From Planctomycetota bacterium (lineage in GTDB: Bacteria > Planctomycetota > Planctomycetia > Isosphaerales > Isosphaeraceae): a DNA stretch of 10,896 nt. A program made the position numbers and the translations under genes. The stretch is from assembly GCA_021818605.1 (NCBI GenBank), contig JAKAUH010000997.1:1-10896 (forward strand). Direction: 5' to 3'. The notes beneath the pieces are model-generated. The model was not told the origin of the DNA. It saw only the letters and a list, made by a program, of their open reading frames with translations, and made no database searches. Shown here piece after piece: positions 1-6,322 of the stretch. Within the stretch, counting starts at the first letter, position 1. Each line of letters begins with the position of its first letter.

Positions 1-1
1 G

Positions 2-811
2 GGGAAGCTCACCCAGATCCTGCGGAACTTCCTGTCGAACGCCGTGAAGTTCACCGAGGCGGGCGAGATCCGGGTGTCGGCCCGCGCCGAGGCGAAGGAT
101 CGATTCTCGATCGCCGTGGCCGACACCGGGATCGGCATCGCGACCGACGACCTGCCGCGCGTCTTCGAGGAGTACGGTCAGGTCGAGAACCCGCTCCAGG
201 TACGGACCAAGGGGACCGGTCTTGGCCTGCCGCTGGCGCGGAAGCTCGCCGAGGTGCTGGGCGGGTTCGTCAACGTGGAGAGCCGGCCGGGCGTTGGCTC
301 GACCTTCGCGGTGACGATCCCGCGGGTCTATCGGCCAGCCGAGGACGATGCGACGGCAGCCGAGCCCGTCCTGGCGCGCGGCGATGCGACGACGGCCGGT
401 CTGCGGATGCCGTCGCGGGTCCTGATCGTGGACGACCGCGAAGATGCGCGGTACGCGATCCGATCGACCCTGCTGAAGCTGGGGGCTCTGGTGGTCGCCG
501 AGGCGGCGAGCGGCGCCGAGGCGCTCAGCCTCGCGCGGGCCGACCGGCCGGACCTGATGATCCTCGACCTGGGGTTGCCCGACATGACCGGCCTCCAGGT
601 GCTTGACCACCTCGAGGCCGAACCGGGCTATCGCGGCATCCCGGTGATTATTCATACTTCCAGGTCTCTCGACGAGAGCGAGCGCGGCCTGCTGCGCGGC
701 CGGGTGGCCGCCGTGCTGGAGAAGAGCGCGCTGGGACAGGACGACGTGGCCGCCGTGCTCCGCGATTGCCTGGCGCGGCTCGACCCGCGCGGCGGTCGGG
801 GGACCGGGTAG
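2..811 (+). CDS. Hybrid sensor histidine kinase, C-terminal part (HATPase_c + REC), 5'-truncated by window edge
   Basis: The reading frame is open from the first bases of the window, so the gene begins to the left; the GTG at 44 lies inside the kinase N box and is not a start. Counting the codon at 2-4 as residue 1, the visible 269 residues hold the end of a histidine-kinase ATPase domain: N box NFLSNAVKFT (10-18 region, Asn13), G1 box DTGIGI (41-46), F box FEEYGQ (55-60) and G2 box GTGLGL (71-76). After a linker comes a receiver domain (about 138-260) with the acidic pair D144/D145, phospho-acceptor D189 in LDLGLPD, T219/S220 and the conserved lysine K241. The protein would autophosphorylate on a histidine encoded off-window and pass phosphate to its own receiver. 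It is very probably co-transcribed with the next kinase, 11 bases downstream. The input domain and any membrane segments cannot be seen. Confidence 0.93.
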   Translation, partial: GKLTQILRNFLSNAVKFTEAGEIRVSARAEAKDRFSIAVADTGIGIATDDLPRVFEEYGQVENPLQVRTKGTGLGLPLARKLAEVLGGFVNVESRPGVGSTFAVTIPRVYRPAEDDATAAEPVLARGDATTAGLRMPSRVLIVDDREDARYAIRSTLLKLGALVVAEAASGAEALSLARADRPDLMILDLGLPDMTGLQVLDHLEAEPGYRGIPVIIHTSRSLDESERGLLRGRVAAVLEKSALGQDDVAAVLRDCLARLDPRGGRGTG

Positions 812-814
812 GAG
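811..814 (+). promoter_or_regulatory. Ribosome binding site that sets the start of the second kinase
   Basis: GGAG shares its first G with the TAG stop codon (809-811) of the upstream kinase and sits 8 bases before the ATG at 823. It supports ATG 823 over the upstream in-frame start at 766, which would add 19 arginine-rich residues that no receiver domain needs and would overlap the previous gene by 46 bases. The arrangement fits translation of the second kinase from the same mRNA as the first. Confidence 0.7.
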
Positions 815-822
815 TCGATGCG

Positions 823-2730
823 ATGAGCGAGCCGACACCGACGAGGATCCTTCTGGTCGATGACGACGAGCCGAAGCGCTACCTGCTCGGCCGGACCCTT
901 CGCCGCGCGGGGTACGTTGTCGAGGAGGCCAGTTCGGGAGCGGAGGCGCTGCGGCGGTCGCTGACCCGGCCGGACCTGGTCGTCCTGGACGTCAAGCTGC
1001 CGGATGTGGACGGATTCGAGGTCTGCCGTCGGATCAAGTCGGACCCGGCGACGCGCGGCATCCCGGTGCTTCACGTCTCGAGCACGTTCGTCGACATCGA
1101 GGACAAGGTCCAGGGGCTGGAAAGCGGGGCCGACGGCTATCTCACCAGCGTGGCCGAGCCTCTGGAGCTGCTGGCCACCGTGCGGGCGCTCCTGCGGGCC
1201 CGGCGCGCCGAGGACGCAGCCGAGCTGTCGGCCCGGCAGTGGCAGACGACGTTCGACACGATCAGTGACGGCGTGATGCTGCTCGACGGCGAGGGCCGGG
1301 TGGTGCAGGTCAATCGGACGCTCGAGCGACTCCTTGGCCGGCCCTGGAGCGAACTGGTCGGCCACGGCGTGCCGGCGATCCTCGGTGGCGACGAGCCGGC
1401 GCGGGCGATCTTCGAGCGGATGCTCGCATCCGGCGAGCGGTCGTCGCGCGACGTTGAGCACGGCGCGCTGTGGCTGCGCGTGAGCATGGACCCGATCCGC
1501 GACGCGTCCGGCGCCGTTCGCGGCGCGCTCTGCCTGGCAACGGACATCACCGGGCTCAAGCGGCTGGAGGTGCAGCTCCTGGCGCAGGCCCACCGGTTGC
1601 AGGAGGACGACCGCCGCAAGGACGAGTTCCTGGCGATGCTCGGGCATGAGCTGCGCAATCCGCTCGCGCCGCTGGCGCACGCGCTCGAGCTGATCGCGAC
1701 CCCCGAGCTGCCGCCCGACCTGGCGACCGAGGCGCTCGAGATCGCCCGGCGCCAGGTTCGTCACATGTCCCGCCTGGTCGAGGATCTGCTCGACCTGTCG
1801 CGGATCACGCGTGGCACGATCGAGCTCCGCCGGCAGCCCCTGGAATTCCGCCCGATCGTGGCGCACGCCATCGAGTCGACCCGGCCCCAGATGGAGGCTC
1901 GCCGGCACGAGTTCGCGGCGGCGCTCTGTCTCGACGCGCTGCCGATGGACGGCGATCCGACCCGGCTGGAGCAGATCGTCACGAACCTGCTGAACAACGC
2001 CGCGAAGTACACCGAGCCGGGAGGGCGGGTCGCCGTCGCCCTGGTGCGACGGGGGAACGAGGCGGTCCTCACCGTTCGGGACACGGGGATCGGGATCACG
2101 CCCGAGATGCAGCGATGTGTCTTCGACCTGTTCGTCCAGGCCGATCGTTCGCTCGATCGCTCGCAGGGCGGGCTGGGCATCGGGCTGACGCTCGTCCGCC
2201 GGCTGACCGAGCTGCATGGCGGCACGATCTCCGTGTTCAGCGAGGGACCGGGGCGTGGCAGCGAGTTCATCGTTCGACTGCCCGTCCAGGCCGAGGCGCC
2301 GGCCGGATCGGTCGCAGGCCCATCGGACAGTGTGGCCGGCCCATCGCCCCGGCTCCGTGTGCTTCTGGTCGACGACAACAGCGACAGTGTCAAGACGCTG
2401 GCAATGATCCTCGGACTGCGCGGTTTCGACACGCGCCACGCCCTCGACGGTCCCCAGTCGATCGCGATGGCCGCCGAGTGGCGGCCGGACGCGGTGGTCC
2501 TCGACATCGGCCTGCCGGGGATGGACGGCTACCAGGTCGCCGCCCGGATCCGCGAGCAGGCGGGCAACGCCTGCCCGACGCTCGTCGCGCTCACCGGCTA
2601 TGGAGGCACCGAGGCGAGGCGCCAGGCTCTCGACGCGGGTTTCGATCACCATTTCATCAAGCCCGTGAACCTGGATGAGCTGGCCTCAGTGCTGGCGGCC
2701 TCGGCCCCGCGCGGGGCGACCGGTGGTTGA
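823..2730 (+). CDS. Hybrid histidine kinase, REC-PAS-HisKA-HATPase_c-REC
   Basis: This is a 635-residue soluble phosphorelay kinase with no membrane segment. Domains in order: receiver 1 (about 7-126; D13-D15, phospho-acceptor D56), PAS sensor (about 137-247), HisKA with H box FLAMLGHELRNPL (phospho-acceptor H275), HATPase_c with N box NLLNNAAKYT (Asn392), G1 DTGIGI (420-425), F box FDLFVQ (434-439) and G2 GGLGIGL (449-455), then receiver 2 (about 510-627; D517/D518, D561, T591, K613). In receiver 1 the normally conserved lysine is replaced: the segment reads YLTSVAEP, with Ser109 at the Lys position, so its phosphorylation may be altered or it may work as a pseudo-receiver. Receiver 2 has all catalytic positions. 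The linker before receiver 2 contains a doubled VAGPS motif (497-508). The short gap to the upstream kinase suggests a shared operon; phosphate could pass from that kinase into receiver 1. The start is ATG 823, chosen from the ribosome binding site at 811-814. Confidence 0.94.
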   Translation: MSEPTPTRILLVDDDEPKRYLLGRTLRRAGYVVEEASSGAEALRRSLTRPDLVVLDVKLPDVDGFEVCRRIKSDPATRGIPVLHVSSTFVDIEDKVQGLESGADGYLTSVAEPLELLATVRALLRARRAEDAAELSARQWQTTFDTISDGVMLLDGEGRVVQVNRTLERLLGRPWSELVGHGVPAILGGDEPARAIFERMLASGERSSRDVEHGALWLRVSMDPIRDASGAVRGALCLATDITGLKRLEVQLLAQAHRLQEDDRRKDEFLAMLGHELRNPLAPLAHALELIATPELPPDLATEALEIARRQVRHMSRLVEDLLDLSRITRGTIELRRQPLEFRPIVAHAIESTRPQMEARRHEFAAALCLDALPMDGDPTRLEQIVTNLLNNAAKYTEPGGRVAVALVRRGNEAVLTVRDTGIGITPEMQRCVFDLFVQADRSLDRSQGGLGIGLTLVRRLTELHGGTISVFSEGPGRGSEFIVRLPVQAEAPAGSVAGPSDSVAGPSPRLRVLLVDDNSDSVKTLAMILGLRGFDTRHALDGPQSIAMAAEWRPDAVVLDIGLPGMDGYQVAARIREQAGNACPTLVALTGYGGTEARRQALDAGFDHHFIKPVNLDELASVLAASAPRGATGG

Positions 2731-2753
2731 GCGCCGTTGCGTCGAGGAGTGCG

Positions 2754-5700
2754 CTACGGCTGGACCCGGGCCAGGCCCAGGTCCTTCTCCTCACCTGGGG
2801 CGACCTTCACGACGTCGAATCTCGGTCCAGGGCCTGTTCCCGACGGTGCGCCCGGCCGATAGGGCTGACCGGGGACCAGACCCTTGATTTGGAACACGCC
2901 CTGATCATCGGTCCGCGTCGCCAGGTCGCCCGGCCCGCTGTAGCCCTCGCGCTGGAAGACGATCGGGCGATTGCGATACGGCTGGCCAGCCTCGTCGACG
3001 ATCCGCCCGGTGGCGGACCCGGTCGGCTGAAGGTGGATTGTCAACGGCCCGGCGACGTCGCCCGCGATCGCGGTAAAGAGGCCCAGCTTGCCTGTGGGCT
3101 CGCTGATGTTGAGGTTCCGCTTGCGATCGGGGTCGAGCGCGACAATCCTGAACTCGCCCGCGGCGTTGGCGCTGACCATGTCGAATGCGTGCGAGGTCGC
3201 TCCGAGGATTCGGGCGCCAGCGATCGGCTTGCCGTTCGGACCGATGACGCGAGCCGCGATTGTCCGGCCCACGCGGAGGGTGATGTCCTGGCGGATCGGT
3301 CCGGCCTCGTTGTCGCCGGGGCGGATCAGCCGGATCTCGTTGAAGTTGGAAATCAGCAACGGACCGCCCGGCGCGACGGGGGCCATGATGTTGATGTTCG
3401 CCGCGGGAGCGTTGGGTGCGATGCGCTTCAGCTCGTCGCGGTCGATCCGGGCCAGGCGGTAGCGGTCGTGCTGACCGCCCCAGGCCGCGGCCGCCAGCAG
3501 TCCGGGGCCGGGCAGAACGGGCACGGCGTAGTTGCCCTGGTCGTCGGAGATGCATCGTGCGGCGGAATGGAAGTAGACGGGAAAACCGAGGTCGTCGGCC
3601 CTCGAGTTGGTTTGAACGGGGTAGTATTGCACCTCGCCCTTGTGGGGCTGGCCCGTCTCGCCATCGGTCAGCCGCCCGCGGACGAGAATGCCGCGAACCA
3701 GCTCGAAGTCGATTATGAGCGGCCCGATGCCGGCGGTGTCGGAGACCTTGCGCTGGGCGGCGAAGCAGGGTTGACCATCCGCCGGAGTGACCTGGATCGT
3801 GTAGTCCTTCGACCTGGGATAGCCCGTCAGCACATAGCGTCCCTGGGCGTCGGTTCGGGGCCGGTCCAGGCTTGAATTCGGTGCCCAGACGAGAGCGCCC
3901 GCGACCGGTTGGCCGGTGCCCTTTTCGCGGACGACGCCCCGGATGAGCCGCGAGGGCCGGGCGAAGTGCTCGAAGTGCGCGGCGTAGAGTGCAAGCCCTG
4001 TGGGGTAGCGAGCGAGGACCTTCGAGCCGTTCGGTTCCGGACGGCGCGTCGCGACGTGCACGCTGTTCGACTCGATGCCCGGCCCCTCGACGCCGAGACG
4101 GAGCAGTCGCTCGCCGCCTGCGCCTGTGATGCGGAACCGGCCCTGATCGTCGGTGGTGGTTGGCTCCGGCTGGCCGGGAGGCGGGCCGAACCCCAGGTCG
4201 CTGGTCGTCGTCGGCGCGGCACCGTTTCGAATGGCCTGGAGTGCCTCGGTCATGTCGCCACCGCGGAAGCACTGGATGAAGTCGATCTTGATCCGCGCGC
4301 CGGCGACCGGTTTTCCTTCAAGCGTCAGAATCCGGCCCTCGACTGGGACGTCGTTGACGAGTCGCAACGTCAGGTCACGATCAGGTGCGGGCTGGCCGTC
4401 GACCTGGCCGACATGGTCCCAGCCGATGCCCAGTCCACGAGACCAGGCGACGACGTGGAGATTTCTGAGCGGTTCATAGGAGACGTCGCGGAACTCGCCG
4501 CGCGTGACAGTGAAGCGGAAACGGCCGTCGGGTCCGCTCATCGCCCTGTCAAGGTAGGCATGGCCTCGGCTGTTCTCGTACGGGACGAACAGCCGCGCGC
4601 CGACGAACGGGCGTCCGTCCGGGCCGAGCACGATCCCGTGCAGCACCCGGGTGTCCGCGGTGTTCACCGCGTTCCTCTCGTCCTGATCGGCGACGGGCGT
4701 CTCGACGCTCGCGGCTCTCACACGGCGCTGGAGCTCGACGGTCGCCAGCGGCAGAACGACCAGCGCGCCGGCGAGGGCGATGCCGATGACCTGCCTCCGG
4801 CCGAGCGGGCGCGAGGCGCGCCGATCGCGATCGAGGATCGCGCCGATCCGCGAGCGGAGATCGCCGCCGTCGGCCATCGAGAGGGCCGGCACTCCGGCCA
4901 GCCGGGCGCGTTCGCCCGCGAGGCCGCGGGCGAAGTCGAGCAGGTGCCGGGCGTACTGAGCGCGCTGGCCGGTCCACGAGACGGCCAGGTCGTCGCAGGC
5001 GTGCTCGGCCAGGCTCGTGAGCCGCTTGCGCAGCAGCCAGGCCAGCGGATGGAACCAGTAGACGCACACGTTGATCGCGCCGATCAGGGTGATGAGTGTG
5101 TCGCGGCGCTCGACGTGAGCCAGCTCGTGAGCGAGCGCCGCATCGAGCCGGGCCGGGTCCCAGTCGCGCCAGCCGTCGGGCAGAAGGATCCGGCGCCGGA
5201 GCCAGCCGACCGTGAGCGGGACCGATGTCGCACGGCAGGTCTGGACGACGACGCCCGCCCGACGGATCCGACCCGCGAGCGCAGGGCACCCCGGCACGTC
5301 CTTCGTATCGGAATTGTCCGTCGGACCGCAAGCCGCGACCATCCGCCGGCAGAGCGCGAATCCCAGCGCCAGCCGGCCCAGCATCACCGCGACGCCCGCC
5401 AGGTAGACCCAAGGCCCCCACACTGGCCACGGCAGACGAACTGAGTCAGACGGCGGTCTCGACTGCGAAGCAGCGCCGACTGGTTGATGCGCGCCGATCG
5501 GCGGCATCGGACTCTCGATCCTCGGCGCCGATGCGATCTCCGGAGCGCGCGGAGCAACCACCACCGCCCGATCAGCTCGCGGCACGCCCGGCTCCGCCGG
5601 CAACACGCCGATTCCCAGCCGAGGCAGCAGCCCCGCCAGCACCGGCAACGCGAGCATCGCGCCGAGCACGGCCGACCACGCCGCATGCCTCGCCGTCACG

Positions 5701-5819
5701 CTGCGCACGCGGAGGACAACGAGGACCAGGCCGACCACCAGGGCCAGCAGGACCGACCGACCCGAGGCCTCGGCGAGGAGGCCCAGCGCCGCAATGCCGA
5801 CCGTCGAGACGTCGCTCAT
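2754..5819 (-). CDS. BlaR1/MecR1-like M56 family membrane metalloprotease with carboxypeptidase-regulatory-like repeats
   Basis: A 1021-residue integral membrane sensor-protease. Hydrophobic segments lie near 21-39, 45-65, 130-152, 242-262 and 343-361. The zinc-protease site is HELAH at 231-235, with the third ligand most likely E272 in AEHACDD; YWFHPLAWLL (254-263) is also typical of M56 proteins. After the last membrane segment, residues 362-1021 form a large, presumably extracytoplasmic region with about six repeats of carboxypeptidase-regulatory/CNA-B-like type (G-x-V-x-x-x-x-G-x-P-x-x-G-A pattern), starting near 391, 492, 625, 712, 853 and 935. The penicillin-binding sensor of staphylococcal BlaR1 is absent, so the ligand is unlikely to be read the same way. 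Family knowledge suggests that activation leads to loss of the partner BlaI repressor. The ATG overlaps the stop of the BlaI-like gene (ATGA) and has AGGAG 8 bases upstream (5828-5832), so the pair is translationally coupled. Confidence 0.92.
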   Translation of the reverse strand: MSDVSTVGIAALGLLAEASGRSVLLALVVGLVLVVLRVRSVTARHAAWSAVLGAMLALPVLAGLLPRLGIGVLPAEPGVPRADRAVVVAPRAPEIASAPRIESPMPPIGAHQPVGAASQSRPPSDSVRLPWPVWGPWVYLAGVAVMLGRLALGFALCRRMVAACGPTDNSDTKDVPGCPALAGRIRRAGVVVQTCRATSVPLTVGWLRRRILLPDGWRDWDPARLDAALAHELAHVERRDTLITLIGAINVCVYWFHPLAWLLRKRLTSLAEHACDDLAVSWTGQRAQYARHLLDFARGLAGERARLAGVPALSMADGGDLRSRIGAILDRDRRASRPLGRRQVIGIALAGALVVLPLATVELQRRVRAASVETPVADQDERNAVNTADTRVLHGIVLGPDGRPFVGARLFVPYENSRGHAYLDRAMSGPDGRFRFTVTRGEFRDVSYEPLRNLHVVAWSRGLGIGWDHVGQVDGQPAPDRDLTLRLVNDVPVEGRILTLEGKPVAGARIKIDFIQCFRGGDMTEALQAIRNGAAPTTTSDLGFGPPPGQPEPTTTDDQGRFRITGAGGERLLRLGVEGPGIESNSVHVATRRPEPNGSKVLARYPTGLALYAAHFEHFARPSRLIRGVVREKGTGQPVAGALVWAPNSSLDRPRTDAQGRYVLTGYPRSKDYTIQVTPADGQPCFAAQRKVSDTAGIGPLIIDFELVRGILVRGRLTDGETGQPHKGEVQYYPVQTNSRADDLGFPVYFHSAARCISDDQGNYAVPVLPGPGLLAAAAWGGQHDRYRLARIDRDELKRIAPNAPAANINIMAPVAPGGPLLISNFNEIRLIRPGDNEAGPIRQDITLRVGRTIAARVIGPNGKPIAGARILGATSHAFDMVSANAAGEFRIVALDPDRKRNLNISEPTGKLGLFTAIAGDVAGPLTIHLQPTGSATGRIVDEAGQPYRNRPIVFQREGYSGPGDLATRTDDQGVFQIKGLVPGQPYRPGAPSGTGPGPRFDVVKVAPGEEKDLGLARVQP

Positions 5820-6226
5820 GATCGGGGCTCCTGTTTCTCGAGTTCCTCCGCCTGCGCCACCTTGCGCGCCAGCTCCTCGAGCTGCTCGGGCGAGATCATC
5901 CGGTCGTCGACCATGCCCAGGAGCAGCCGCTCGACCGAGCCGCCGCAGAGCCGGTCGATCACCTGGCGCACGGCCTGATTGGCCGCCCGCGCCGCCGGAA
6001 CGCGCTCGCGGTAGACGTACGTCCGCCTCGACACGGCGTGCGTCAGATACCCCTTGTCCTCCAGCCGCCGCAGGATCGTCCGCGCGGTCGAGTCCTTCAT
6101 CGGGGCCTTGCGAGCCAGCACCGCGCGGATCTCCTCCGCCGTGCTCGGCCCCCGCTCCCAGATGACCTGCATCACCGTGTCCTCCAGCGGGCTCAGCGCC
6201 CTCCGCGTCCGCCGCTCACGGGCCAT
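5816..6226 (-). CDS. BlaI/MecI/CopY family transcriptional repressor
   Basis: A 136-residue winged-helix repressor; the usual family length is about 120-140. From the chosen Met, the winged helix spans about 10-75: LSPLEDTVMQVIWERGPST, then the recognition-helix region KDSTARTILRRLEDKGYL (44-61) and the wing around RRTYVY. The C-terminal half (about 80-136) is helical and would dimerise and carry the site where repressor inactivation takes place. I place the start at ATG 6226 because GGAGG lies 5 bases upstream (6232-6236). An in-frame ATG at 6241 would add MAEDE, but it has no Shine-Dalgarno sequence and would leave a leader of only about 10 bases from the predicted promoter. The gene is followed by the M56 protease with an ATGA overlap. 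A TTGTA/TACAA operator in its own promoter implies autorepression of both genes. Confidence 0.9.
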   Translation of the reverse strand: MARERRTRRALSPLEDTVMQVIWERGPSTAEEIRAVLARKAPMKDSTARTILRRLEDKGYLTHAVSRRTYVYRERVPAARAANQAVRQVIDRLCGGSVERLLLGMVDDRMISPEQLEELARKVAQAEELEKQEPRS

Positions 6227-6231
6227 CTCGT

Positions 6232-6236
6232 CCTCC
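6232..6236 (-). promoter_or_regulatory. Ribosome binding site deciding the BlaI start
   Basis: On the minus strand GGAGG is followed by ACGAG and then ATG at 6226. The site lies between two in-frame ATG codons (6241 and 6226), so it can serve only the second. With transcription predicted to begin near 6252, this gives a normal leader of roughly 25 bases. Confidence 0.6.
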
Positions 6237-6244
6237 GCCATGAC

Positions 6245-6264
6245 TTGTAACGCTACAAATTGTA
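6245..6264. promoter_or_regulatory. Probable BlaI-family operator (TTGTA/TACAA inverted repeats)
   Basis: Three half-sites alternate in orientation: TTGTA at 6245-6249, TACAA at 6254-6258 and TTGTA at 6260-6264. They form one inverted repeat with a 4-base spacer and a second with a 1-base spacer, the middle half-site being shared. TACA...TGTA dyads are the known operator type of BlaI/MecI repressors. The AT-rich block stands out sharply from the surrounding GC-rich DNA and covers the -10 box, so bound repressor would block RNA polymerase. Binding by this protein is inferred. Confidence 0.75.
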
Positions 6265-6287
6265 ACAGTTCGACCAGGACCGGTCAA
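6259..6287 (-). promoter_or_regulatory. Sigma-70-like promoter of the blaI/M56 operon
   Basis: Reading the minus strand, TTGACC (6287-6282) is followed by a 17-base spacer and TACAAT (6264-6259). Both hexamers match the housekeeping consensus at five of six positions, with ideal spacing. Initiation is expected near 6252, upstream of the BlaI start. The -10 box is part of the inverted-repeat operator. Confidence 0.7.
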
Positions 6288-6288
6288 G

Positions 6289-6319
6289 CGGGTCGCGACG
6301 AGGTCGGTGACGGGTCGCG
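6289..6319. repeat. Pair of 9-base direct repeats upstream of the blaI-type promoter
   Basis: CGGGTCGCG occurs at 6289-6297 and again at 6311-6319, 22 bases apart start to start (about two helical turns), with the near copy one base from the -35 box. They could be sites for an additional regulator, but a 9-base match in DNA this GC-rich may be chance. They lie between the stop of the PHP-like gene and the promoter; no terminator is evident here. Confidence 0.3.
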
Positions 6320-6322
6320 GGG

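Noticed and set aside
652..2652. A minus-strand open frame of 666 codons opposite the hybrid kinase
   Set aside because: The kinase strand carries every expected kinase and receiver motif in order; the antisense product is Arg/Gln/His-rich with no domain.
2704..2717. Perfect palindrome GCCCCGC/GCGGGGC considered as a terminator
   Set aside because: It lies within kinase codons, folds at best into a 5-base stem with a 4-base loop, and no T-run follows on either strand.
3909..5444. A plus-strand open frame of 511 codons opposite the M56 gene
   Set aside because: It is the antisense of a gene with a clear HELAH protease core and repeat tail; no motif or ribosome binding site supports it.
2754..6226. 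Reading the BlaI/M56 pair as a beta-lactamase resistance locus
   Set aside because: No beta-lactamase or penicillin-binding gene lies in the window and the sensor domain of BlaR1 is missing; family membership alone does not show resistance.
6296..6306. CGAC-GAG-GTCG hairpin considered as a terminator of the PHP-like gene
   Set aside because: The stem is only four base pairs, no T-run follows, and it lies beside the direct repeats where short matches are likely by chance.
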